Shown: positions 1 to 9,637 of the stretch, one piece after another
How positions within the stretch are numbered: the first letter of the stretch is position 1
How the letters are laid out: the number at the start of each line of letters is the position of its first letter
DNA from: Deltaproteobacteria bacterium
Lineage (GTDB): Bacteria > Myxococcota > Kuafuiibacteriia > Kuafuiibacteriales > Kuafuiibacteriaceae
Direction of reading: 5' to 3'
NCBI GenBank assembly: GCA_016713425.1
Contig: JADJPE010000005.1
Span: forward strand, 4,934,501-4,998,500
Length of the DNA: 64,000 nt
Made by a program: the position numbers and the translations under genes
Notes under the pieces: generated by a model
What the model saw: only the letters and a program-made list of their open reading frames with translations
What the model was told of the DNA's origin: nothing
Database searches by the model: none

Positions 1-200
1 TGATGCGCGCCGCGGGAGTGGAGCTCCGGATCGGCGCGAGAGCTGGATGGGATTTTCGCGGCTTTTTGGGCCAATTTTTCGCGGTTTTTGAGTCGGAGCA
101 CTTCTTCGGCGCTTGGTTTGTAGATCCAAACGGGCGCGGTGAAAAGAAATTGGCGGCTTGGGTAACACGAGGACTCTGAGGTCGAGGCGGAGCGGATACG
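1..200. other. Upstream non-coding stretch before ftsQ
   Basis: No convincing gene is seen here. The window opens with TGATG, so the first bases may hold the stop codon of an upstream gene (a cell-wall gene such as murB or ddl would be usual before ftsQ), but nothing of its coding sequence is visible. The last 20 bases carry the purine-rich ribosome-binding region of ftsQ (GGAG followed by 8 bases before the GTG). Confidence 0.5.
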
Positions 201-1178
201 GTGAGCACAGTCAGCAAGAGCCCAAGACCTTTCAAAGGAAACTCACGACGCGATCGCGCGAGCGTCCGCGGTGTGGGTGGCGGCGGCAAGAATCGGCGAC
301 GGTTGCCAGGTGGCGAAGGCTTCCGATTCGGGCTGACGTCGTGGCGGCGCGTTGCGGCCGGCGCTGGCTTTCTGGTGGGTGGGATCGCGCTCGCGGCGGG
401 CGTCGATGCGATGCGCACCTTCGCCACCACGAGCGAGGAATTCGCGGTACAGAAGGTGATGATCGAGGGGAATGTTCGCGCCTCCGAGGCCTCGATCCTG
501 CAGCTTTCGGGCGTCTCGGTCGGCGAGAACATCTTCTCGATCGATGAGGCGGAGGTCGTGCGTCTGGTGGAGGCGCACCCGTGGATCGCGCATGCCGTGG
601 CGCGAACGCGTTATCCGGACGAGGTCCGAATCACGGTCGTGGAACACGAGCCCAGGGTGTTGGTGAGTCTCGGCGACCTTTATTACGCGAACGCGCACGG
701 TGTGATCGTGAAACGCTACTCGCCCGGAGAATCGGAACTCTTGCCTGTGGTTACGGGCCTCTCTCGGGACGCGGTCGAGAGCGACGATGCGACGGCGCTC
801 GACGACCTGCAGCAGGCGATTGCGCTCCTCAGGACGGTGCATGAGGTCATGGGCGTGGATGCCCCCGGGATCGGTGAGGTGCACATTGATCCGGTGGTCG
901 GTCTTTCGCTGGTGGGCGCGAATGGCGGGCCCGTGGTTGTGATGGGACGCCCGCCGTGGAAGCCGCGTGTCGAGCGTTGGGTGTCCACGCGGCAGGCTCT
1001 GGCGTCGCGCAGCATGCGCGCCGGCGAGATCTTGCTCAACGGTGAACGGCGGGCTGATCGCGCGGTGGTCAAGTTGGCATCGCCAGGGGCATCTGTTGAG
1101 CTGGGTGCTGCGGATTTCGACGGTCAGAAGGCGCCGACGCGGACGCGAGTCGAGCGCACGGTCGCGGCGCTCGATTGA
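201..1178 (+). CDS. ftsQ: Cell division protein FtsQ
   Basis: FtsQ is the bitopic divisome protein that links early cytoplasmic components to the septal wall synthase, mostly through its periplasmic POTRA and beta domains. The 325-residue protein has a basic cytoplasmic N-terminus (residues 1-50, rich in Arg and Gly), one membrane helix at about 51-72 and a POTRA domain at about 80-150 (FAVQKVMIEG start, HPWIAHAVARTRYPDEVRI core), followed by the FtsQ beta domain with the typical YYANAHGVIV stretch. The start is GTG, chosen because GGAG lies 8 bases upstream. ftsA follows after 31 bases, which is the standard dcw-cluster order and makes the call secure. The N-terminus is long and low in complexity, as is common in delta-proteobacteria. 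Confidence 0.95.
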   Translation: MSTVSKSPRPFKGNSRRDRASVRGVGGGGKNRRRLPGGEGFRFGLTSWRRVAAGAGFLVGGIALAAGVDAMRTFATTSEEFAVQKVMIEGNVRASEASILQLSGVSVGENIFSIDEAEVVRLVEAHPWIAHAVARTRYPDEVRITVVEHEPRVLVSLGDLYYANAHGVIVKRYSPGESELLPVVTGLSRDAVESDDATALDDLQQAIALLRTVHEVMGVDAPGIGEVHIDPVVGLSLVGANGGPVVVMGRPPWKPRVERWVSTRQALASRSMRAGEILLNGERRADRAVVKLASPGASVELGAADFDGQKAPTRTRVERTVAALD

Positions 1179-1209
1179 TGAGCCCGAAAGAGACGGGGAG
1201 GGCTGCAGC

Positions 1210-2436
1210 GTGGCGAGGAATGAGAATATCGTCGTAGGCCTGGATATCGGCACCACAAAGATCACGGCGATCGTCGGTGAAGTCACGAGCAGTGGCATCG
1301 ACATCATCGGGATCGGATCGGCTCCGTCGAAGGGGATCCGCAAGGGCGTTGTCATCAACATTTCTTCGACGGTCGAGGCGATTGCTCAGGCGGTCGAAGA
1401 GGCCGAGTTGATGGCAGGCTGCGAGATCTCCTCTGTGTATACGGGGATTTCAGGCGGGCACATTCGAGGCTTCAATAGTCAGGGGATCGTCGCCGTCAAA
1501 GACGGCGAAGTGAGTTCGAACGACGTGAACCGGGTGATCGATGCAGCGAAGGCGGTTGCGATCCCGATGGACCGAGAGGTGATTCACATCTTGCCTCAGG
1601 AATTCATCATTGATGACCAGGATGGCATCAAGGAACCGCTCGGAATGCACGGCGTTCGCCTCGAGGCCAAAGTTCACATCGTGACGGCCGCGGGACCTTC
1701 AGCGCAGAACATCATCAAGTGCGCGAATCGAACCGGGCTTTCGGTCTCTGCGATCGTGCTGCAGCAGCTTGCGAGTGCGGAGGCCGTGCTGACGGAGGAC
1801 GAGAAGGACTTGGGCGTTTGTCTGGTTGACATCGGCGGCGGAACCTCCGACATCGCGCTCTTCTCGGAAGGTTCGATCGTCCACACGTCGGTGCTGCCCA
1901 TTGGTGGAAATCATCTTACGACCGATATTGCGCTTGGCATTCGCACACCTCAGGACGAGGCCGAGAAGATCAAGCAGAGGTATGGCTGCGCCCTGGTCGA
2001 GATGGTGGAGCCGTCAGAGATGATCGATGTCCCGTCGGTGGGAGGGCGAAAGCCGAGATCGCTTTCGAGGCAGATACTGTGCGAGATTATCGAAGCGCGG
2101 GTGGAGGAGCTTTTTCAACTCGTGCGAGACGAGATTCGCAACACGGCCTATGAGGATCTCTTGGCGAGCGGCGTTGTCCTCACTGGGGGCACCTCGAAGC
2201 TCGCTGGCATCGGCGATGTCGCCGAGGATGTGCTTGGGCTCCCCATACGCTTCGGGCGACCGAAGGGCGTGGGTGGTTTGGTCGATGTCGTGCGGAGTCC
2301 GGCGTATGCGACAGGCGTCGGGCTCGTTGTCCATGGAGCAAAAAATCAATCGGTATCGCATTCGCGCGCATCGACGCCGGGCTTGTACCGTCGAACGACT
2401 CAAAAAATGAGGAATTGGTTTAGCGAGATCTTTTGA
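1210..2436 (+). CDS. ftsA: Cell division protein FtsA
   Basis: FtsA is the actin-like ATPase that tethers FtsZ to the membrane and recruits later division proteins. The 408-residue product matches the family length. It begins with the phosphate-1 motif GLDIGTTKITAIVGE, carries a second phosphate loop DIGGGTSDIALF and the adenosine motif VVLTGGTSKLAGI, and ends with an amphipathic membrane-targeting helix (KMRNWFSEIF). The reading frame is open upstream, but GTG at 1210 was chosen because a GGGGAGGG ribosome-binding site lies just before it and homology starts there. The gene sits 31 bases after ftsQ and 26 bases before ftsZ, so the three are almost certainly co-transcribed. Confidence 0.97.
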   Translation: MARNENIVVGLDIGTTKITAIVGEVTSSGIDIIGIGSAPSKGIRKGVVINISSTVEAIAQAVEEAELMAGCEISSVYTGISGGHIRGFNSQGIVAVKDGEVSSNDVNRVIDAAKAVAIPMDREVIHILPQEFIIDDQDGIKEPLGMHGVRLEAKVHIVTAAGPSAQNIIKCANRTGLSVSAIVLQQLASAEAVLTEDEKDLGVCLVDIGGGTSDIALFSEGSIVHTSVLPIGGNHLTTDIALGIRTPQDEAEKIKQRYGCALVEMVEPSEMIDVPSVGGRKPRSLSRQILCEIIEARVEELFQLVRDEIRNTAYEDLLASGVVLTGGTSKLAGIGDVAEDVLGLPIRFGRPKGVGGLVDVVRSPAYATGVGLVVHGAKNQSVSHSRASTPGLYRRTTQKMRNWFSEIF

Positions 2437-2462
2437 TCCGCCAGATCTGGAGGAATCCAACG

Positions 2463-3641
2463 ATGTTCGAATTTGAAGATGTCGTGCAGAGCGACGCCGT
2501 AATCAAAGTAATTGGAGTGGGAGGCGGTGGCGGCAACGCGCTCCGTACGATGATTGATTCGGGCCTCCGGGGCGTGGATTTCATTGCCGCGAACACCGAT
2601 CTTCAGGCCCTCCGCGGGAGCCCAGCGCTGAGCAAGATTCAGCTCGGCAACAGTCTGACGAAGGGACTGGGTGCGGGCGCGAACCCCGAAGTGGGGCGCA
2701 ATGCGGCGCTCGAAGATCGGGATCGGATCGGAGAAGTCATCGGCGAAGCCGACATGGTCTTCATCACGGCCGGTATGGGCGGAGGCACGGGTACGGGCGC
2801 GGCGCCGGTGATCGCCGAGGTTGCCCGCCAGCGCGGCGCGCTCACGGTGGGCGTTGTGACGAAGCCTTTTGCCTTCGAGGGGCGTCGTCGACAGCGGCAG
2901 GCGGAAGAGGGCATCGGCGAGTTGAGCTCGGTCGTCGATACACTCATCACCATCCCGAACAATCGCCTGCTGCAGATTGCGGGCGAGACGACCTCGATGG
3001 TCGATGCTTTTCGACGTGTCGATGAGGTGTTGTTCAACGCGGTCAAGGGCATCTCTGATTTGATCAACGTGGCCGGTCTCATCAACGTGGACTTTGCCGA
3101 CGTGCAGACGATCATGGCGAGTCAAGGCATGGCGTTGATGGGGACCGGTGTGGGCACGGGACCGAATCGAGCGGTCGAGGCAGCGCATGCCGCGATTCAC
3201 AGTCCTCTTCTTGAGGACATCGATATCCAAGGTGCGATGGGCATCCTCATCAACATTACGGGCGGACCTGGACTCACGCTCCATGAGGTGAATGCGGCAT
3301 CGACAGCGATCGCCGAAGAGGCGCACGAAGATGCCAACATCATCTTCGGGTCGGTGGTCGATCCGTCGGCCGAAGACGAAGTCCGGATCACCGTGATCGC
3401 GACCGGGTTTGGGCTTGGACGGAACCACGCCAAGACTCAGAGCGCGCAGCAGAGGCGGGATCCTTCGAATCGACCGAGCGCAGCCAATCGCTGGGACGAT
3501 CGGGATCGCGACATCCCGACCCACATTCGGCGTCGGCGTGAGTCTCAGCAGTTCGGGCCCCGGTCGCGCGACGTGATTCCGCTTGATCCCGAAGGTGACT
3601 CGCTCGACATTCCGACCTTTCTCCGCCGACAGGCCGACTAG
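2463..3641 (+). CDS. ftsZ: Cell division protein FtsZ
   Basis: FtsZ is the tubulin-like GTPase that polymerises into the Z ring. The 392-residue protein has N-terminal IKVIGVGGGGGNA, the tubulin signature GGGTGTG at residues 106-112, the PFAFEG segment and the T7 synergy loop NVDFADVQTIM. A variable basic linker (about 320-370) leads to the conserved C-terminal peptide LDIPTFLRRQ, the docking site for FtsA and other partners. ATG at 2463 was chosen over in-frame TTG at 2433 because GGAGGA precedes it and homology begins at this point. No key residue is missing. Confidence 0.98.
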   Translation: MFEFEDVVQSDAVIKVIGVGGGGGNALRTMIDSGLRGVDFIAANTDLQALRGSPALSKIQLGNSLTKGLGAGANPEVGRNAALEDRDRIGEVIGEADMVFITAGMGGGTGTGAAPVIAEVARQRGALTVGVVTKPFAFEGRRRQRQAEEGIGELSSVVDTLITIPNNRLLQIAGETTSMVDAFRRVDEVLFNAVKGISDLINVAGLINVDFADVQTIMASQGMALMGTGVGTGPNRAVEAAHAAIHSPLLEDIDIQGAMGILINITGGPGLTLHEVNAASTAIAEEAHEDANIIFGSVVDPSAEDEVRITVIATGFGLGRNHAKTQSAQQRRDPSNRPSAANRWDDRDRDIPTHIRRRRESQQFGPRSRDVIPLDPEGDSLDIPTFLRRQAD

Positions 3642-3644
3642 CAT

Positions 3645-3679
3645 TCTCGCGCGAACCGCGAGAGGCTCGGCGGTGAGCC
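3645..3679 (+). terminator. Tandem stem-loops after ftsZ
   Basis: Two adjacent inverted repeats follow the ftsZ stop codon. The first is TCTCGCG and CGCGAGA around a 5-base loop (3645-3663); the second is GGCTC and GAGCC around a 6-base loop (3664-3679). There is no T-run, so this may be a weak or factor-dependent terminator, or an mRNA-stabilising structure at the end of the fts transcript. Confidence 0.4.
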
Positions 3680-3767
3680 AAGCGCGTTCCGAGGTGGGGG
3701 CGTGTCCCGTCTGGTCTTGGCGGAACGAGGGCATGCGCGCTATGACAGAGATCCGGACCGCTCACCC

Positions 3768-5240
3768 ATGCTGAAGGTCGACTACACGATCAACCACATT
3801 CCGGTCGGGCCGGAGTACGTCGCGTCGCTCTACGAGTCCATCAGCCAGCCTGTTATGAATTTCCCTGAGACGGGCGCCCATCCGACGGGCGCCTACCTGC
3901 TGGGTATTCGACACTCGAACAGCGTCTACACCTTGTTTCTCTATCTGTTCCAACCGGGAACTGGGGCAGTCGTGGTCTACGTCTCAGAGCCGCGCGCGCT
4001 AAGCTGGGAGCAATTTCAGGCCGAGGAGCGCGAGGCGCTCGGTTTCGTCGAGTCGATGGGATTCTTGCTGAACAGCATGGATTTCGGGCGGATGTCACCC
4101 GCCGATCGCTTGGCGGTGATCGGGCGCGTCCCTTTGTTTCACCCCCCTCGGACCACGCTCGATCTGGTGGATGTTGCAGGCTCTACGCAGTCGCTGCCGG
4201 CCCATGACGCTCTGAGTCAGACGCCGCCACCGACCAAGCTTATTGCCGGCGTGCCGGAAGACGCCGAGCGATTCGGCTCGGTTTTGGGCGATCCCGTTCG
4301 GCGTGGCGAGGGTGCTTTGGATTCGCTCGAAGGGATCGAAGGCCTCGAGGGGCTCATCCTCGCGACGGACCGCTCCGGTCAGCCGCGGTCACCGGACGCC
4401 TCGCGTGCCCTTGAGCGCGTCGGCAAGCTCCTGGGTACCTTCGGCTTGCTGATCATGCTTTTCGGCGCCGGCGCCGGCGCCGGGGCCGGTGTGGTCGGGC
4501 TCGGGTGTGCGACGGCCGCCTCCCCGGAACGTGGATCGAAGACCGAGAGCCACCTTAGCCTCGGCAATCAGCAGCTTTCGCAAGGGCAATGGGCTGAGGC
4601 GGTGCGCGCCTTTACGACGGTCCTTGAAGAAGACGAAACCGATCGCGAGGCCCTCTGGGGCATGGGGTTGGCGTACTGGCGGCTTGAGCGACCGAAGGAA
4701 GCGGAGGCCTATCTCCGCCGGGCGATGGCCTCGGATCCAAAATGGTCGACCCCGAAAAACGAGCTCGCTTGTGTCTTGGTTGAGCTCGGACGATGCGACG
4801 AAGCGGAGACGTTGTTGCGGCAGGTTTTGGACGACATCTTCTATCCATTCCCGGAGTTCGCTGAGCATAACCTCGCGCGTGCGCTGGCCTGCGAAGGTCG
4901 AACCGATGAGGCCCTCAAGAACTTGGAGGCGTTGGTGTTGAAACGCCCGCACTTCTGTCGCGGATACCTGACGATGGCTCAGCTTTCCGTACAAGCGAGG
5001 CAACCGGAGTTGACGATCCGAGCCTGCGACGGTTTCGAGGACAACTGCGAGAAGAACGAGGAGATCCGCAAGCAAATTCTACCCGAGCAAAGTGCCATGT
5101 GTTATTTTCGCAAGGGATTGGCCCACGTGGAGCTGGGAGATGTCGAGTCCGCTCGGACTTCCTTCATGCGATGCCAGTCCGATGGTACCTTTGGCAGCGA
5201 GTGTATACGATCGCTGCAGATGCTCCCGCCGCTTAGGTGA
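3768..5240 (+). CDS. TPR protein, Tgl/PilW-like, with extra N-terminal domain
   Basis: The 490-residue protein has two parts. Residues 1-215 form a globular, mixed alpha/beta domain that I do not recognise (starts MLKVDYTINHIPVGPEYV). A hydrophobic Gly/Ala-rich segment at about 220-245 ends in a Cys (GLGCAT), which resembles a membrane anchor or weak lipobox. Residues 250-490 carry TPR motifs (for example LGNQQLSQGQWAEAVRAF and FAEHNLARALACEGRTDEAL). The C-terminal part resembles Tgl/PilW, the outer-membrane lipoproteins that assemble the type IV pilus secretin. I find no usable in-frame start codon just before the hydrophobic segment, so it reads as one fused protein. ATG 3768 was chosen; GTG 3702 is also in frame. 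Function is inferred from the TPR part only. Confidence 0.7.
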   Translation: MLKVDYTINHIPVGPEYVASLYESISQPVMNFPETGAHPTGAYLLGIRHSNSVYTLFLYLFQPGTGAVVVYVSEPRALSWEQFQAEEREALGFVESMGFLLNSMDFGRMSPADRLAVIGRVPLFHPPRTTLDLVDVAGSTQSLPAHDALSQTPPPTKLIAGVPEDAERFGSVLGDPVRRGEGALDSLEGIEGLEGLILATDRSGQPRSPDASRALERVGKLLGTFGLLIMLFGAGAGAGAGVVGLGCATAASPERGSKTESHLSLGNQQLSQGQWAEAVRAFTTVLEEDETDREALWGMGLAYWRLERPKEAEAYLRRAMASDPKWSTPKNELACVLVELGRCDEAETLLRQVLDDIFYPFPEFAEHNLARALACEGRTDEALKNLEALVLKRPHFCRGYLTMAQLSVQARQPELTIRACDGFEDNCEKNEEIRKQILPEQSAMCYFRKGLAHVELGDVESARTSFMRCQSDGTFGSECIRSLQMLPPLR

Positions 5241-5264
5241 GGGGCGCTTGGAAGGCGGCGCGCG

Positions 5265-5627
5265 ATGGCAACGACGAAGGGCAGACTGGCCGAGAAGCTT
5301 CGAAAGGCGATTCAGGAGTCGAACGTTTCGGTCGACGAGCTTGCGGCACGGACGAAGATTCCGCGATCAACGATTCGCGCGTTGCTCGACGAGCCGGTGT
5401 CGGCGTTGCTTCCCGAACGTGTCTATCTTCGGGGGCATCTTTCGATTCTCGCTCGAGAGCTCGAGATCGACGTGCGCGACACACAAGATCTCTTCGAGCT
5501 CGAGAATCCCGAGCCGCGCACGATCGACGTTCTTCCTCCTCCGAGATTCAGCCCCAATGCGATTGCGGTGGCCGCAGCCATCGGCGGCATCGCGGTCTTT
5601 CTGATCGTTCTCGTGCTCGTCGTTTGA
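5265..5627 (+). CDS. RodZ-like helix-turn-helix protein with C-terminal membrane anchor
   Basis: This 120-residue protein has an N-terminal helix-turn-helix of the RodZ/HTH_25 kind (LAEKLRKAIQESNVSVDELAARTKIPRSTIRALLDE) and a second helical part with YLRGHLSILARELEID. A single membrane helix closes the C-terminus (about 95-119). RodZ anchors MreB to the membrane in rods; here the periplasmic domain is absent, so it is a minimal version and a cytoskeletal role is only inferred. ATG 5265 has GGAAGG 7 bases upstream. Its stop codon overlaps the likely TTG start of recO. Confidence 0.75.
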   Translation: MATTKGRLAEKLRKAIQESNVSVDELAARTKIPRSTIRALLDEPVSALLPERVYLRGHLSILARELEIDVRDTQDLFELENPEPRTIDVLPPPRFSPNAIAVAAAIGGIAVFLIVLVLVV

Positions 5628-6451
5628 ATCGCCATCTTTCTCAGCATCCACTGCTCTTGAGCTCGATCCACAAAGAACACATCGTACGGGCGGTCGTCGC
5701 GGGCACACGCGCGTCGAGAGAAGCGGATCTCGTCGTCTCTCTCTTCACGCCGGCGGGACGCATGAGTGCCTATGCGTACGGCGCGAAGAAGAGCCGTACC
5801 CGCTTCTTGGGGGCACTCGATCTTTTCGCAACCATCGATGCGGAACTTTGTCCGCAGAGAAAGTCGGCTTTCGGAATGCCTACGCTTAGGTCGGCCGTCG
5901 TACGAACGGCGCGCCTTGGCCTTAGGGATGATCTCGGGAAGATCGCATTGGGCGCATACGTCGTAGAGCTTGTCACGACGGTGGGGCCCGAAGGGACGGG
6001 GGCCGGGGAGCTCTTCGAGCTTCTCACCCGCACGCTCGATCAGCTCGTCCATGCACCCGCTTCTTCGGTGCTGCGACGAACGTTCGAATTGAGGCTCCTG
6101 CTGGCGATGGGCTGCCAACCTGAGCTTTCAGGGTGTGTGGTTTGCGGATCAGATCAAGCTCAGGGACGTTGGTTTCTTGATCTGGAACGGGGCGGACTTC
6201 TCTGTTCGCGACATCGCGAAGACGCGAAAGAAGTGGGCCCCCACACGCTCGCCTGGATGCGCGGTGCGCTCAGAATGGACGCGAGCGAGACGAGCATGGA
6301 CCATCGACCTCCTCTTACACACAACGTCGACGACGATATCGCGAGCAGGGCGGCGCACCACGCGGGATCGTACATCGATGCCTTCTTCTCGGGGCACATC
6401 GACCGACCGCTTCGTTCCAAGTCGATGCTCGTCGATTGCGGACTGGCGTGA
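5624..6451 (+). CDS. recO: DNA repair protein RecO
   Basis: RecO helps load RecA onto SSB-coated gaps in the RecFOR pathway. The 275-residue product has the N-terminal OB-fold (VRAVVAGTRASREADLVV, then YAYGAKKSRTRFLGAL), a helical middle and a zinc-binding region with GCVVCG followed by a third Cys and a His in LLCSRH. It ends in the usual HID-RPLRSK motif. The start is uncertain: TTG 5624 overlaps the preceding stop (TTGA) and suggests translational coupling, while TTG 5657 is nearer to where homology starts. The reading frame stays open back to 5237, but the extra sequence is not RecO-like. Confidence 0.9.
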   Translation: MNRHLSQHPLLLSSIHKEHIVRAVVAGTRASREADLVVSLFTPAGRMSAYAYGAKKSRTRFLGALDLFATIDAELCPQRKSAFGMPTLRSAVVRTARLGLRDDLGKIALGAYVVELVTTVGPEGTGAGELFELLTRTLDQLVHAPASSVLRRTFELRLLLAMGCQPELSGCVVCGSDQAQGRWFLDLERGGLLCSRHREDAKEVGPHTLAWMRGALRMDASETSMDHRPPLTHNVDDDIASRAAHHAGSYIDAFFSGHIDRPLRSKSMLVDCGLA

Positions 6452-6534
6452 GGGCGGTTCCGGCAAATAGTGAGTATTCGCGACCGCATTCCGCCGTTCT
6501 GTTCTGCTCGTTCGACTCGAGCGCGGACGCATGC

Positions 6535-6558
6535 CTTGCTTGCTTGCTTGCTTGCTTG
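6535..6558. repeat. CTTG microsatellite, six copies
   Basis: Six perfect tandem CTTG units lie in the 145-base gap between the convergent genes recO and aceA. No gene or clear terminator hairpin was found in this gap. Confidence 0.85.
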
Positions 6559-6596
6559 TCGAGGCGTCGCTTACCTCGCCGACATGATAGGCTGCG

Positions 6597-7848
<1,252 letters not shown>

Positions 7849-7874
<26 letters not shown>

Positions 7875-9483
7875 GTTCCTTCTCCTCGGGTTGAGTCGAC
7901 TCCGCCGCTACGAGCAGATCGTAGGCCGGAATCGTTAGAAAATCAGCGCAGACTTCTCGGGTCGCCAAATCGATGAACAGGTTTTGGGCCTTGGCCCAGC
8001 ATCCGCTGGTCATACGTTCTTCGCCGAGTTCGCTTCGGATGGCTGCCATCTCTTCGGTGAGCAGCGTCTTCACGAGGTCCCTCGTGACGACGCGTTCGTC
8101 GTCGAGGCGCGCGCTGTGTCGGATCCACTGCCAGATCTGCGCACGCGAGATCTCCGCCGTGGCCGCGTCCTCCATCAGATTGTGAAGCGGTACGCAGCCG
8201 GATCCGCGCAGCCACGCCTCTAGGTATTCGATGCCGACTCGAATGTTTTGTCGCAAGCCCGCTTCGGTGCGCCGGCCGGTCGGGACCGCCAGTAGATCCT
8301 CGGCCGAAAAGGATACGTCATCGCGCTTGCGGTCGAGTTGATTCTTGGTCGGCATGTGCTCATCGAAGATCGCTTTGGCAATCGGGACGAGCGCGGGATG
8401 TGCGACCCACGTGCCGTCGTGCCCATTCTTGACCTCGCGAAGCTTGTCGGCGCGAACTTTGGCGAGAGCGGCTTCGTTGGCCGCTTCGTCGTTCTTGATG
8501 GGGATCTGCGCCGCCATTCCGCCCATGGCGTGAACGTTGCGGTGATGGCAGGTTCGCACGAGAAGCTGTGAATACGCGCTCATGAAGGGCTGCGTCATGC
8601 CCACGTCTCCTCGATCAGGCAAGAGGAACGCCTCGTGATTCCTAAACGTCTTGATGAAGCTGAAGATGTAATCCCAGCGCCCGCAGTTGAGTCCCGCCGA
8701 GTGTTCCTTGAGTTCGAACAGGATCTCGTTCATTTCGAACACGGCCGGGATGGTTTCGATGAGGACCGTGGCCTTGATGCTCCCACTTGGGAGTCCAAGC
8801 GCCTCCTCGGTCTTGAAGAAGACATCGTTCCACCAACGTGCTTCAAGATGGCTCTCGAGCTTTGGCAAATAGAAGTACGGACCGGAACCACGCTCGAGCT
8901 GGGCGCGGGCATTGTGAAAGGCGAAAAGGCCAAAATCGAAGAGGCTGGCCGGAATCGGGCGGCCCTTGAACTGCGCGTGATGTTCGCGCAGATGGAGTCC
9001 CCGCGGTCGAACCATCAAAAGAGCGGTATGGTCGTTCAGACGATATGATTTCTCTGGCGTCGTGAACGCGATGGTTCGACGGATTGCTTCGTAGAGGTTG
9101 AGTTGGCCTTCCACAACGTTCGACCAAGTGGGCGAGTTGGAGTCCTCAAAGTCGGCCATGAACACGCTGGCGCCCGAGTTGAGCGCATTGATGATCATCT
9201 TCCGGTCAACAGGCCCGGTGATTTCGACCCGGCGATCAAGCAGGTCCGGTGGGAGTTTGGCGACTGTCCAGTCACTCTCTCGGATTGCCTTCGTCTCGTC
9301 TAGAAAATGAGGCCGAGCACCCTGGTCGAAGGCCTCCTGGCGTTGTCTACGTCGCGACAGAAGAAGGTCGAGGCGGTCGTCGAACGCGTTCACCAGCGAG
9401 GCGACAAACTCCAACGCGGGGGATGTAAGAAGAGTGCGCGCAGCATCGCCAGTCGGTCCACGGATTTCGACGCAGGGAGTCAT
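7849..9483 (-). CDS. aceB: Malate synthase A
   Basis: AceB condenses glyoxylate with acetyl-CoA to malate, completing the glyoxylate shunt with AceA. The product is 544 residues, typical of isoform A. Visible family motifs include FMADFEDSNSPTW, the MVRPRGLHLRE segment with the catalytic Arg region, ETIPAVFEMNEIL, and the CHHRNVHAMGGMAAQIPI stretch. ATG 9483 (MTPCVEIRG) was chosen; an in-frame TTG at 9519 would add 12 residues with no homology. aceB is promoter-proximal and overlaps aceA by 26 bases. A candidate operator lies about 90-125 bases upstream. Confidence 0.96.
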
Positions 9484-9571
9484 GAACCTAAGTATCCAGA
9501 TCTCCAGCGGAACAATCAAATGGGCGGCCGAACTTCATGGTTAAGTCTGAACCAGCCTGTCGGTAGTTCTG

Positions 9572-9607
9572 TTTGTAAAGCTGTAATGCCAGTCATGGTA
9601 TTGACAG
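9572..9607. promoter_or_regulatory. Candidate operator between aceB and its regulator
   Basis: The 154-base divergent intergenic region holds TTTGTAAA (9572-9579), which resembles the TTTGCAAA-like core reported for RamB sites. It is followed by an imperfect inverted repeat, CTGTAATGCCA (9581-9591) and TGGTATTGACAG (9596-9607), separated by GTCA. The arms match at 10 positions if one base is skipped. Location between aceBA and a RamB-type gene makes regulation plausible, but binding is inference. Confidence 0.4.
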
Positions 9608-9637
9608 TCGGTCCGGCGAGACGCAGCCTGCTGGGGG

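Noticed and set aside
243..1361. 372-codon open frame on the minus strand across ftsQ and the start of ftsA
   Set aside because: Antisense shadow of two secure genes; no motif and no ribosome-binding site.
2400..3734. 444-codon open frame on the minus strand across ftsZ
   Set aside because: Fully antisense to a certain gene; composition is Arg/His-rich as expected from reading GC-rich coding DNA backwards; no family motif.
6535..6558. CTTG tandem repeat as a possible CRISPR or attachment site
   Set aside because: Unit is only 4 bases with no spacers and no nearby cas or integrase gene; simple microsatellite.
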